Both the position numbers and the translations under genes were made by a program. The notes beneath the pieces are model-generated. The model made no database searches. It saw only the letters and a program-made list of their open reading frames with translations, and was not told the origin of the DNA. 64,000 bases of DNA from Eggerthella timonensis (GTDB lineage Bacteria; Actinomycetota; Coriobacteriia; Coriobacteriales; Eggerthellaceae): NCBI RefSeq assembly GCF_900184265.1, contig NZ_FXXA01000002.1, positions 762,734 to 826,733 on the forward strand, in the 5' to 3' direction. Below, one piece after another: positions 24,662-33,308 of this stretch. Within the stretch, counting starts at the first letter, position 1, and each line of letters opens with the position of its first letter.

Positions 24662-26116
24662 ATGAGCTGTTTGAAGGATCTGTTTACAGGCATGCGGGCG
24701 CGCGACGTCGTGTTCATGAGCGGGTATGCGCTGTACCTGACGTTCGGCTACATGTCGTTCGAGTCGCCGACGGTGCTCACCTCGCTGGGCGAGTCGGGCG
24801 CCCTCGTGCAGTCGCTGTTCCTCGTGGCGGTGATTGCGGCGCGGATGGCGGTGTACGCGGCGATGATCGCGCTGGCGCGGCGCGCGGGCCGCGGGTTCTC
24901 GCCCGCCGTGATCCTCGTATGCGCGGGCGTTGCGGCCACGGGCTTCATCGTCACGCGCATGGCGTTCCAGTTCGCCGGGTTCGTGCCGCTCGAAGAGCTG
25001 GTAGGGTGGCTGGTTGCCGGCGGTTTGTTCTTCGGCGCGGGCGACGCGTTGATCAACCTGTTGTGGGCGCGCTTCTCGGGCACGTTCGACTTGCGGCGCG
25101 TGTATCTGTTCGTGCTGATGAGCAGCGGGCTGAGTCTCGTCGTGTACCTTGTGGTAACGCTGCTGCCTTCGGCCATCATGCTGCCGGTGGGCGCGCTGCT
25201 GTTCTTCGCGTCCGTGGTGTTCTGCCGTCAGTGCCTCGCTGCGCGCGAGCCCATCGCCGAGGAGTACTCGGCGCCGGTGTTCAAGGGTGCGCTGTCCGCG
25301 CTGTGGCGGCCCGTGCTGGGCACGGCCATCCTCTCGTTCATGAGCGGCCTCATGCTGCAGCTGTCGTTGTCGCAGGCAATCCCGCTGGGGACGTTCCAAT
25401 CCACGTCGCTCATCACGCAGGCCGTCGTCATCGTGGCGCTGCTGCTGCCGGCGCTGCTGGTGAAGAGCCAGCCCAGCTTGGGGTCGGTGTACCGCATGGC
25501 GCTGCCGCTGTCGGCGGCGGGCTTCCTGCTGCTGCCGCTCATCTGGAACGGCGTGGGCGGCTTGGCGAACGCGTGCGCCCAGCTGGGAACGCTCGTGGCG
25601 GGCATCATCCTATGGTGCATGGTGGCGCATACCGTGCACGATACGAAGCTGCCGGCGGCGCTGCTGTTCTCGTGCTCGCTCCTCTGCACGAACGCGGCGC
25701 AGATGGCGGGGACGCTGGTGGGCATGCTGAACGCGCACACGCTGGGGCAGGGCGACATCGCCCTGACGGCGGTGGCGCTCGTGGCAATCTATCTGCTGGC
25801 GATGGTGTCGATGTTCCTGTTCAAGGACAAGAACCTGCGCGGCATCGACGTCGTTCCCGAGGGCGGGGCGCCCACGGCCGAGCAGCAGGGTGACGCGCTC
25901 GAGGCCCGGTGCGCCCACGTGGCCGAAGCTCATGGGTTCACGCCGCGCGAGTCGGAGATCCTCGTGCACCTGGGACAGGGCCGCACGGCGCGCGCGATCT
26001 CCGAGAAGCTCGTGGTGTCGGAGAACACGGTGAAGTACCACATCAAGTCCATTTACCAGAAGCTCGACGTGCATTCGCGCGACGAGGTGATCGACCTGAT
26101 CGAACGGTCGGAGTAG
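24662..26116 (+). CDS. 12-TM-type LuxR transcriptional regulator
   Basis: This protein has 484 residues. About twelve hydrophobic helices cover residues 15-385, then a short linker, then a LuxR helix-turn-helix with GFTPRESEILVHLGQGRTAR and SENTVKYHIKSIYQKLDVHS. There is no receiver domain. The ATG at 24662 follows GGAGGGTAGGGG. It is divergent from the Tat reductase at 22505-24250. The same arrangement recurs twice in this window, so it probably senses the substrate of, or redox state linked to, that reductase and controls it. Confidence 0.87.
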   Translation: MSCLKDLFTGMRARDVVFMSGYALYLTFGYMSFESPTVLTSLGESGALVQSLFLVAVIAARMAVYAAMIALARRAGRGFSPAVILVCAGVAATGFIVTRMAFQFAGFVPLEELVGWLVAGGLFFGAGDALINLLWARFSGTFDLRRVYLFVLMSSGLSLVVYLVVTLLPSAIMLPVGALLFFASVVFCRQCLAAREPIAEEYSAPVFKGALSALWRPVLGTAILSFMSGLMLQLSLSQAIPLGTFQSTSLITQAVVIVALLLPALLVKSQPSLGSVYRMALPLSAAGFLLLPLIWNGVGGLANACAQLGTLVAGIILWCMVAHTVHDTKLPAALLFSCSLLCTNAAQMAGTLVGMLNAHTLGQGDIALTAVALVAIYLLAMVSMFLFKDKNLRGIDVVPEGGAPTAEQQGDALEARCAHVAEAHGFTPRESEILVHLGQGRTARAISEKLVVSENTVKYHIKSIYQKLDVHSRDEVIDLIERSE

Positions 26117-26152
26117 GCCCGCGTTGCCTCTTTCCCCCTGCGCTTCGGAGAG

Positions 26153-26158
26153 TATAAT
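26153..26158 (+). promoter_or_regulatory. TATAAT -10 box upstream of the diguanylate cyclase gene
   Basis: A consensus TATAAT sits 34 bp before the proposed TTG start. There is no convincing -35 box at 16-18 bp, so it may depend on an activator. Confidence 0.4.
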
Positions 26159-26191
26159 GAGCCTCAACCAAAAGGGGAAGCAGGCAGGGGA

Positions 26192-28762
26192 TTGGGGCAG
26201 GAAGACGAACAACGAACCGGCGGCGGCCCTTGCGGGGTCGTCCGCGTCGCGCTTGCGCTCGCATGCTCGTTGATGTTGGCGATTCCCGCCTTGCCGGTCG
26301 TCTCGGTCATGCCGAACTCGCTCGCATTCGCCGACGAGATCCCTCCCGATCCCTCCCGCGTCGTCCGCGTCGCGTACGTGCAGCAGGAGCCCATGCTGCA
26401 GGTGAGCGAGACGGGGGCGGTCACGGGCTACGCCTACGAGTACCTTGAGCGCATGGCTCAGTACACGGAATGGACCTACGAATTCCTCCCCGTGGAAGGC
26501 GCCGGCCCGGAAGCTTACCGAAACCTGCGCGAATTGCTGGACGCCGATAAGGCCGATCTCGCCGTCGGCTTGATGGCGACGGATGCGAACAAGGAGTCGT
26601 TCTCTTTCACGCTTGACAGCTTCGCCACGTTGGGCGTGGTGCTGCGAGCCTCCGCCAAGGCCGAGGCCGATCCGCTCGACGGCGTCAGCGCCGACCGTCC
26701 TTTGCGCGTGGCGGCGACATCCGGTTCGCCCCTGGTAGCCGACCTTGAAGCGTTTTGCGCGCAGAGCGGGATTTCCTATGAGGTGGCAGGGTGCGCCGAC
26801 GCCGACGAGGCCCGCGATGCGGTGCTCGCCGACCGCGCCGATGTGGAGCTTGCAGCCGACATGACCGATGCGACGGGCTTGCGCACCGTGGTCCATGTGA
26901 CGTCGCACCCGCTGTACTTCGCCGCCGCGCGCGGCAACCAAACGTTGGTCGACGAGCTCGACGATGCGCTCGACCGCGTCGATCAGATGGATCCTCTGTT
27001 CCGATCGCGGCTGCATGACAGCTATTTCTCGGTGGCATCGTCCTCGTTTGCGCTTACGGACGCCGAGGAGGAGTACGTTGGGAGCGCCGCACCGGTACGG
27101 GTGGGCGTGCTGAGCGACCAGCCGCCGTACCAGTACGAAGAGGATGGCCAGATCAAAGGCATCTCGGTTGACCTGCTTAAAACCGTTGCGGAGAAAACGG
27201 GGTTGCGATTCGAGTACGTCGCCGCCGAGACGGCGGACGATCTGGACGCCTTGCAGGCGGCGGGGTCCATCGACATGGTGGCAGGCATCGACTACAACTA
27301 CGCTGTCGCTCGCGAGCGAGACCTCGCGTTGACGCAGCCGTATGTGAGCGCGTCGTACGTGCTGGTGGCGAACAAGGGCGTTGCCGACGGTGCCATCGCC
27401 GGCAAGCGGCTCGCCATCAGCGCTTCGAGTCGCTACGACGGCGATTTCGTGGGCAACGTGAACCGATTCTCCTCGATTGCGGCGTGCATGCGCGCGGTAT
27501 TCAAGGGAGACGCGGACTACACGTACGTGGACGAGTACGTGATGCAGTACTTTCTGAACACGCCGGAATTTCGCGAGGTGCGCATCGCTCCGCAAACCTA
27601 CGAGCCGCGACGCGTGAGCTTCGGCGTGGTGCGTTCGGACGACACGATGCTGCTGGGTATCGTGGATCGCGCGGTCGGCTCGCTCACCGACGTCGAGCGC
27701 CAGGCGGTCATCAACGGCAACGTGCTGCGCGAGCGGCCTTTCGACCTGGGCGAGTTCATCCGCGCCAACCCGGCCGTCGCGGTCGCGGTCGCATCGGCGG
27801 TGTGCCTGCTCGTAGTGCTGTTCGTGCTGGTCCTGTTGGGCTTGCGCGCGCGAAACAACGCGAAGACGGCGTTCGACCTCAAGAAGCGCTTGCGGCTGTA
27901 CGCTCTCTGCGACGACAGTTTCTTCGAATACGATCGCCGCACGAAGAAGCTGATCATCTCGGTGCCGGGCAACAGTCACCAAGGGCTGAGCGAGCCGTTC
28001 ACCTTCGAGTGCGACGGGCCGGCCGTGTTCGATGAGGATCGCAAGCGCGCCTTCGTCGAGCTGCTCGGCGGGAAGGACCATCGCGTCGAGGAGGTGCGGA
28101 TGCCCGACACCGACGGCATCGAGCATTGGCTGCGCGTGACGGTGGATCCGGTGGAGGACGCGTCGGGGCGCGTGGCGCACACGGTGGGCAAGATCGAGGT
28201 TATCGACGAGGAGCGGCGCGAGAAGGACCAGCTGGTCGCGCGCGCCGAGCGCGACAGCCTCACCGGGTTGCTGAATTCCGAAACCACGCGCCTGCGCACC
28301 GCCCAGCAGCTGAGAACGCTCGAAGATGGCGAGCAGGGAGCGCTGCTGATCGTGGACATCGACTGCTTCAAGGGAGTGAACGACACGTACGGCCACCTCG
28401 TGGGCGACCGCGTGCTCACCGATATCGCCCGCATCCTGCGCGAGAGCTTCCGCATGGGCGACGTGGTGGGACGCTTGGGAGGCGACGAGTTCATGGTGTT
28501 CCTCGACCGCGTCAGCTCGCCGGATGCGGTGCTGGAGAAATGCGATCGCCTGCGACGCGCCATCGAGCATCACGTCTATCCCGGAACCGATTGTCGCGCC
28601 ACGATCAGCGTCGGCATGGCGCTGGCGCATGCGGGCGATTCGTTCGACGACCTCTACTGCCGCGCCGACGAGGCGCTGTACGCCGCCAAGCGCGACGGTC
28701 GCAACCGCTGCGACTTCGAAGACGCGGCCTCGCCGTCGCCGAAAGGGTCGTCCGCTCTGTAG
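26192..28762 (+). CDS. Membrane diguanylate cyclase with two periplasmic-type solute-binding domains
   Basis: This protein has about 856 residues. A signal or anchor helix is near residues 18-45. Two family-3 solute-binding domains follow (about 55-270 and 290-525; the second starts PVRVGVLSDQPPYQYEEDG). A strong membrane helix lies at about 530-555, then a PAS-like region, then GGDEF with an intact LGGDEF motif (residues 763-767) preceded by LIVDIDCFKGVNDTYGH. It should make c-di-GMP in response to an extracellular small molecule such as an amino acid. The start is uncertain: the TTG at 26192 has poorly spaced purine-rich sequence before it, and an in-frame ATG near 26272 would still leave an export signal. 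Confidence 0.85.
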   Translation: MGQEDEQRTGGGPCGVVRVALALACSLMLAIPALPVVSVMPNSLAFADEIPPDPSRVVRVAYVQQEPMLQVSETGAVTGYAYEYLERMAQYTEWTYEFLPVEGAGPEAYRNLRELLDADKADLAVGLMATDANKESFSFTLDSFATLGVVLRASAKAEADPLDGVSADRPLRVAATSGSPLVADLEAFCAQSGISYEVAGCADADEARDAVLADRADVELAADMTDATGLRTVVHVTSHPLYFAAARGNQTLVDELDDALDRVDQMDPLFRSRLHDSYFSVASSSFALTDAEEEYVGSAAPVRVGVLSDQPPYQYEEDGQIKGISVDLLKTVAEKTGLRFEYVAAETADDLDALQAAGSIDMVAGIDYNYAVARERDLALTQPYVSASYVLVANKGVADGAIAGKRLAISASSRYDGDFVGNVNRFSSIAACMRAVFKGDADYTYVDEYVMQYFLNTPEFREVRIAPQTYEPRRVSFGVVRSDDTMLLGIVDRAVGSLTDVERQAVINGNVLRERPFDLGEFIRANPAVAVAVASAVCLLVVLFVLVLLGLRARNNAKTAFDLKKRLRLYALCDDSFFEYDRRTKKLIISVPGNSHQGLSEPFTFECDGPAVFDEDRKRAFVELLGGKDHRVEEVRMPDTDGIEHWLRVTVDPVEDASGRVAHTVGKIEVIDEERREKDQLVARAERDSLTGLLNSETTRLRTAQQLRTLEDGEQGALLIVDIDCFKGVNDTYGHLVGDRVLTDIARILRESFRMGDVVGRLGGDEFMVFLDRVSSPDAVLEKCDRLRRAIEHHVYPGTDCRATISVGMALAHAGDSFDDLYCRADEALYAAKRDGRNRCDFEDAASPSPKGSSAL

Positions 28763-28866
28763 GCTCGGCGTATACGCGGGGCCTTTATTCTGCTAAAGTA
28801 CAGGCATCGTAATGGGGAAACGCGGGCGCAAGGGCGCCTGCTCGAGAGCATTGGGAAAGGAGAGGT

Positions 28867-30117
28867 ATGAGCAGTTCCATCGTTCAGAAGTTCAAGAACG
28901 TCGGTCCGGGCGCGCTCGTCGCCGCAGGCTTCATCGGCCCCGGCACCGTTACCACGTGCACGGTTTCGGGCGCGAGCTACGGCTACACCATGCTGTGGGC
29001 GCTGCTGTTCGCCACGGTGGCCACCATCATCTTCCAGGAGATGGCGTCGCGCGTGGGCATCGTTTCGGGTAAGGGTCTGGGTGAAAACATCCGCGATCGT
29101 ATTCCTAATAAGACGCTTATGTGGATTGCGATCGTGATTGTTATCATCGCCATCTTCGTGGGCAACATCGCGTACGAGACGGGCAATATCACGGGCGGCA
29201 TCTTGGGCATCCAAGCCGTCACGCCCGACATCCCGATGATCCCCATCGTCGTGGTGCTGGGCATCTTGGCGTTCATCGCCATGTGGATCGGCTCGTACAA
29301 GGTGGTCGAGGTCATCCTCACGGCCATCGTCGTGTTCATGGGCGTGGTGTTCTTCGTCACCGCCATCGCGTCGTCCCCCGACTGGGGCGCTATCGCCACG
29401 GGCCTGTTCGTGCCGACGCTGCCGGAAGAGGGCTCGAAGGGCATCCTGACCGCCGTGGGCCTCATCGGCACCACCATCGTGCCGTACAACCTGTTCCTGC
29501 ACGCGTCCGGCGCCTCCGAGCGCTTCAAGGATCCCGAGCAGGTGTCCGATGCCCGCTTCGACACGGTCCTGAGCATCGGCTTGGGCGGCATCATCTCCAT
29601 GGCCATCCTCGTGTGCGCCGCTGCGAACATCTACGGCACCGAGACCGTGGTGACGAACGGCAAAGACATGGCGTTGGCGCTGCAGCCGCTGCTGGGCTCG
29701 TGGGCCACGTGGATGATCGGCCTCGGCCTGCTGTGCGCCGGCTTCTCGAGCGCCATCACGGCGTCGTTCTCGGCCGCCTACGCGGTGAACGGCGTGCTGG
29801 GCTGGAAGAAGACGACCAAGGATCTGCGCTTCAAGCTTATCTGGATCATCGTGCTGGTGGCCGGTTGCGTGATGGCCGTCGTGCTGGGCAAGAGCCCGAC
29901 CGAGCTCATCCTGGTGGCGCAGGCGGCGAACGCCATCCTGCTGCCCATCATGGCGTTCTTCGTGCTGTACTGCGCGAACGGCAAGGACTTGGGCAAGTGG
30001 AAGAATCACATCTTCGCGAACTGCGCGGGCGTGGTGATCATCGTGATCACGTTGTTCATGTGCTGGCGCAACATGTCGAGCTTTATCACGTCGCTGCAAG
30101 CGCTGATCGGCGCGTAA
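28867..30117 (+). CDS. Divergent Nramp/SLC11-family transporter
   Basis: This 416-residue protein has about eleven membrane helices. The overall pattern is SLC11, but the metal-site motifs are changed. Helix 1 has GPGT (residues 24-27) where Mn/Fe transporters have DPGN. Helix 6 has GTTIVPYN (201-208) where they have the Ala-x-x-Met-Pro-His-Asn pattern. Loss of the Asp, Asn and Met ligands argues against ordinary Mn2+ or Fe2+ uptake. A Mg2+-type SLC11 clade (NRMT) is known, with a member studied from Eggerthella lenta. Whether this protein belongs there cannot be settled by eye. The start follows AAAGGAGAGG, and a terminator follows. Confidence 0.8.
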   Translation: MSSSIVQKFKNVGPGALVAAGFIGPGTVTTCTVSGASYGYTMLWALLFATVATIIFQEMASRVGIVSGKGLGENIRDRIPNKTLMWIAIVIVIIAIFVGNIAYETGNITGGILGIQAVTPDIPMIPIVVVLGILAFIAMWIGSYKVVEVILTAIVVFMGVVFFVTAIASSPDWGAIATGLFVPTLPEEGSKGILTAVGLIGTTIVPYNLFLHASGASERFKDPEQVSDARFDTVLSIGLGGIISMAILVCAAANIYGTETVVTNGKDMALALQPLLGSWATWMIGLGLLCAGFSSAITASFSAAYAVNGVLGWKKTTKDLRFKLIWIIVLVAGCVMAVVLGKSPTELILVAQAANAILLPIMAFFVLYCANGKDLGKWKNHIFANCAGVVIIVITLFMCWRNMSSFITSLQALIGA

Positions 30118-30137
30118 GCGCTCGAGCGGCACTTCAT

Positions 30138-30161
30138 GCGCCCGCCGGTTTCGGCGGGCGC
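30138..30161 (+). terminator. Terminator after the Nramp-like gene
   Basis: GCGCCCGCCG, loop GTTT, CGGCGGGCGC, then TTCGTTTTC. Confidence 0.85.
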
Positions 30162-30243
30162 TTCGTTTTCGGGAGCATCTTCGCTCCGAGCGGGATGATG
30201 TCGGAGCAGCGTGCGGGAAGCAGGCTGCGGAGGGAGGCGCGGT

Positions 30244-31044
30244 ATGGACGAGATCGACGTGCACGAGGCGCTGGGACGGCTCGTGGCGTTTCTAGCCGCC
30301 GAGCGCGAGGAGCTTGCGGGGCTTGCGGTGCCCGACGACCCTGAGGAGCGCTGGACGCTCGCGCGTTCGCTCATGAACATGCGGCTTCCGCATCCCGTGC
30401 CTGCCGCGGTGCTGGAGGCGCAGGACGCCGTGTTGCGCTCGCGCATCGCGCGGGCGGGCGTGACGGATGCGGGCACGCTGTCGTCCGTGGGCGACGGCGG
30501 GGTCGACGGGCGGCTGGCGCTGTGGCGCGGCGACATCACGACGCTTGCGGCGGACGCCATCGTGAACGCCGCGAACAGCAAGCTGCTGGGCTGTTTCATT
30601 CCCGGGCACCACTGCATCGACAACGCCATCCATACGTTCGCGGGCATGCAGCTGCGCTTGGCATGCAGCGAGCTCATGCGCGCGCAGGGCCACGACGAGC
30701 CGGTGGGGAACGCGCAGGTGACGCCCGCGTTCAACCTGCCTTCGCGCTTCGTGGTGCACACGGTGGGGCCGCAGGTCCCCACCGGAGCGCCGAGCGCCGC
30801 GCAGGATGAGCAGCTGGCGTCGTGCTACCGCGCGAGCCTCGACGCCGCGGCCGCTGCGGGCTGCGCGTCCCTTGCGTTCTGCTGCATCTCGACGGGCGAG
30901 TTCCGCTTCCCGCGCGAACGCGCTGCCCGCATCGCGGTGGGGGAGGTGCGGGCGTGGCTCGCGCGCGACGAGCGCATCGAGCGCGTGGTGTTCAACGTGT
31001 TCGGAGACGAGGACGAGCGCGTGTACCGCGAGCTGTTGGGGTAG
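30244..31044 (+). CDS. Zinc-type macrodomain protein (ADP-ribosyl hydrolase)
   Basis: This 266-residue protein has an N-terminal helical extension of about 90 residues, followed by a macrodomain that starts near LALWRGDITTLAADAIVNAAN. The stretch LLGCFIPGHHCIDNAIH is the signature of Zn-dependent macrodomains, whose Cys-His-Cys ligands sit next to the active site. FCCISTGEFRFP is the distal phosphate loop. In other bacteria these enzymes remove ADP-ribose put on by a SirTM sirtuin, within lipoate/GcvH-like operons. No such partners are adjacent here. The ATG at 30244 follows GGAGGGAGG. Confidence 0.85.
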   Translation: MDEIDVHEALGRLVAFLAAEREELAGLAVPDDPEERWTLARSLMNMRLPHPVPAAVLEAQDAVLRSRIARAGVTDAGTLSSVGDGGVDGRLALWRGDITTLAADAIVNAANSKLLGCFIPGHHCIDNAIHTFAGMQLRLACSELMRAQGHDEPVGNAQVTPAFNLPSRFVVHTVGPQVPTGAPSAAQDEQLASCYRASLDAAAAAGCASLAFCCISTGEFRFPRERAARIAVGEVRAWLARDERIERVVFNVFGDEDERVYRELLG

Positions 31045-31183
31045 ATGCGTGGGCGGGCGGGTCGAGCTTTCCGCTGCTTTCTCGACCCGTGCGCCCCCGC
31101 TCTGCGTCGGCCATTCCCGCTCCGCGCATCCTCCGTCTCCTCTATCCTCCGCTTTCTCCTTCCTTCTCTCGTTCTTCCTCCGG

Positions 31184-31302
31184 CAGCACAAAATCGTAGT
31201 TATGCACGATTATTTCGGAGCACTAAATTTCCGACCTGGCCTTTTTCTCTGGAACAAAGAAAAGCAGCGGCGAAAATCATGCATAACTACGATTTTGTGC
31301 TG
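31184..31302. repeat. Inverted repeat with perfect 23-bp arms
   Basis: The arms 31184-31206 and 31280-31302 are exact reverse complements (left arm begins CAGCACAAAATCGTAGTTAT). Pairing continues imperfectly inward to TTTCG/CGAAA, giving arms of about 36 bp. It fills much of the 301-bp gap 31045-31345, which otherwise holds only a C/T-rich stretch on the + strand. No gene is visible in it. Confidence 0.8.
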
Positions 31303-31345
31303 AACTGCGTTGCGGCGTGCTGCGCGGAGGGACTATCATGAGTAA

Positions 31346-32281
31346 ATGGATCCAGTTCTCAGCCACATATCGGCTCTCGAATACTGGCGGTCGGTGCGCA
31401 TCGGCTCAAGGAGCTTTCGCGCTCTCGAAGATACGAGTGCTCTGCTCGACGAGGCGCCCAACAAAGGCGCGCTCGCCGAGCCTGGTCCCTGGTGGCTTCA
31501 TCGACCCCTGCATGTGCTGGTGGGGAAGCCTTCTGCGCGTCGGTCGTCGAGCGAGGTGATCGCCCATGTGCAGAGCGGTCCGCTTCCCGCTGGGTCGGTG
31601 CTCGATACGTGCAACGGATTCTGCGTGTGCTCGCCCGAGCTGTGCTTCCTGCAGATGGCGACCGGTATGACGCTGCCCAAACTCATCGAACTGGGGTTCG
31701 AGCTGTGCGGCACGTACGACGTTTCCAACGGCGAAATGCGGCCATGCATGCCGCTCACTACGGTCGAAAAGCTTGCGGCGTTCGCAGAGCGGGCGGAACG
31801 AATTCGCGGGAGGGCGAACGCTCTACGCGCGCTGAGCTACGTCGCGAGCGGATCGGCTTCGCCGCGCGAAACGATTTTGACGATGCTGCTCAACCTGCCT
31901 TATGCCCTCGGAGGCTACGGTATCGCAATGCCGGTATTGAACCATCGCATCGATCTAGGGAAGCGCGAGCGGCGAATCGCAGGGCGCGCCTATCTTGTGT
32001 GCGATCTGTACTGGCCGGCCGCGAAGCTCGATGTCGAATACGATGGCGGGCTGCACGTTGAAGCCGATCGGGTGTCGAAGGACTCGATGCGCCGAGACGC
32101 GCTGGTTTCGATGGGGATCACCGTGCTGACGGTTACGAACTGGCAGCTCAACGATGGGGGCGAGATGAATGGAATCGCGCACGTGATCGCTGGGCGCGTC
32201 GGCAAGCAGCTCCGCTACAAGGACCCGAAGTTCACGCAGACGAATAGAGCCCTTCGAAAGGAGCTGCTGGGGAATCCGTGA
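31346..32281 (+). CDS. DUF559/Vsr-like domain protein with unknown N-terminal part
   Basis: This protein has 311 residues. The C-terminal third contains VCDLYWPAAKLDVEYDGG, a following HVEAD, SMRRDALVSMGITVLTVT and WQLND. This pattern fits the PD-(D/E)xK nuclease-like DUF559 family related to very-short-patch repair endonucleases. The N-terminal 200 residues recall antitoxin/AbiEi-like proteins but are not clear. Codon use is less GC-biased than neighbours. Proteins of this build are frequent in Coriobacteriia, often as singletons. The start at 31346 is the first ATG in frame, with GGAGG about 14 bases upstream; the weak spacing leaves some doubt. Confidence 0.6.
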   Translation: MDPVLSHISALEYWRSVRIGSRSFRALEDTSALLDEAPNKGALAEPGPWWLHRPLHVLVGKPSARRSSSEVIAHVQSGPLPAGSVLDTCNGFCVCSPELCFLQMATGMTLPKLIELGFELCGTYDVSNGEMRPCMPLTTVEKLAAFAERAERIRGRANALRALSYVASGSASPRETILTMLLNLPYALGGYGIAMPVLNHRIDLGKRERRIAGRAYLVCDLYWPAAKLDVEYDGGLHVEADRVSKDSMRRDALVSMGITVLTVTNWQLNDGGEMNGIAHVIAGRVGKQLRYKDPKFTQTNRALRKELLGNP

Positions 32282-32322
32282 GCGCGATTGTCTTCGGCCA
32301 TGTGTTTCTTTTTTGGTAACAG

Positions 32323-32353
32323 TTGACTTTGAGTCGGCTCCAGGGGTTAGTAT
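32323..32353 (+). promoter_or_regulatory. MerR-type promoter with 19-bp spacer
   Basis: TTGACT (32323-32328) and TAGTAT (32348-32353) are 19 bp apart, the hallmark of MerR-controlled promoters. The spacer holds a rough dyad, CTTTGAGTC facing GGCTCCAGG. It lies 37 bp before the carboxymuconolactone-decarboxylase-type gene. No merR gene is nearby. Confidence 0.6.
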
Positions 32354-32389
32354 GACCTCAATACAACACGCACGTGAGAAGGAGCAAGC

Positions 32390-33169
32390 ATGACCGAGAT
32401 CAACGAGCAAGCGAGGGCTTACCGCAAGCGGCTCTTCCCCGGGTTCGATTCGCCGCTGGCGTGCACCGACCCCGAATTCGTCGAGCGCCTCGACCGCTTC
32501 GCCTTCGGCGAAGTGCCTGCCAGCGACGACCTGGACGACCGTACGCGTATGATGGCGATTCTGGCATCGCTCATCGGGGCGCAGGCGATCGACCTGTTCA
32601 AAGCCATGGCGAAGGGCGCATTCAACGTGGGCCTCACGCCGGTGGAAGTGAAGGAGATCGTCTACCAGGCCACACCGTACGTCGGGATGGGGCGCATGCT
32701 GCCGTTTTTGTACGCGGTGAACGAGCTGCTGGAGCACCGCCTCGTATCGTTGCCGCTCGAGGGGCAGGCCACCACGACCGAGGACACGCGCCTCGAGGCC
32801 GGCGTGCAGAAGCAGGTGGATCTCTTCGGGCCGCAGATGGCCGACTTCTACCGGTCGGGCCCCGAGGAAACGCGCCACATCAACCGCTGGCTAGCCGAGA
32901 ACTGCTTCGGCGACTACTACACGCGCACCGGGCTCAACGACGTTCAGCGCGAGATGATCACGCTGTGCTTCCTGGCCGCTCAAGGCGGGTGCGAACCGCA
33001 GCTGGTCAGCCATGCGAAAGCGAACATCCGCCTGGGCAACGACCGGGCGTTCCTCATCAAGGTGGTGTCCCAGTGCGTGCCCTACATCGGCTACCCGCGC
33101 AGCCTCAACGCGCTGCGCTGCATCGACGAGGCCGCTGCGGCGCTGGAGGACGACGGCGCCGGCGAGTAG
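32390..33169 (+). CDS. Carboxymuconolactone decarboxylase family protein, tandem domains
   Basis: This 259-residue protein has two CMD-like helical units, about residues 45-115 (GLTPVEVKEIVYQATPYVGM) and 160-250 (GLNDVQREMITLCFLAAQGG and ending SQCVPYIGYPRSLNAL). The second unit has Cys and His seven residues apart rather than the CxxC of AhpD, so peroxidase-type redox chemistry is unlikely. Such proteins often appear in MerR-controlled stress or detoxification units with reductases. Here it is alone behind a MerR-type promoter. The start ATG at 32390 follows GAAGGAG. Confidence 0.8.
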   Translation: MTEINEQARAYRKRLFPGFDSPLACTDPEFVERLDRFAFGEVPASDDLDDRTRMMAILASLIGAQAIDLFKAMAKGAFNVGLTPVEVKEIVYQATPYVGMGRMLPFLYAVNELLEHRLVSLPLEGQATTTEDTRLEAGVQKQVDLFGPQMADFYRSGPEETRHINRWLAENCFGDYYTRTGLNDVQREMITLCFLAAQGGCEPQLVSHAKANIRLGNDRAFLIKVVSQCVPYIGYPRSLNALRCIDEAAAALEDDGAGE

Positions 33170-33182
33170 CCGCGCAGTGGGC

Positions 33183-33210
33183 GGCCCCGGCTCTTGCGCG
33201 AGCCGGGGTC
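33183..33210. terminator. Terminator hairpin after the CMD-family gene
   Basis: GGCCCCGGCTC pairs with GAGCCGGGGTC with one G-T pair. It is GC-rich and lacks a T tract. Confidence 0.6.
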
Positions 33211-33224
33211 GCCGTCGGTCGCAA

Positions 33225-33286
33225 CGCCCATTCGCCCGAAACACACGCTTCAGCGCTCTCAAACGTGTGTTTCGGGCGAATGGGCG
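33225..33286. repeat. Perfect 23-bp inverted repeat
   Basis: The arms 33225-33247 and 33264-33286 match exactly (left arm CGCCCATTCGCCCGAAACAC plus ACG). It lies between convergent genes, 22 bp from the LuxR stop, and may double as its terminator. Confidence 0.8.
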
Positions 33287-33308
33287 CGCGCGTCCGCGTC
33301 GTCGCTCG

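Noticed and set aside
25610-28630. Open frame of about 1000 codons on the minus strand
   Set aside because: It lies opposite the LuxR and diguanylate cyclase genes; its composition (Arg/His-rich, no domain) is typical of an antisense shadow.
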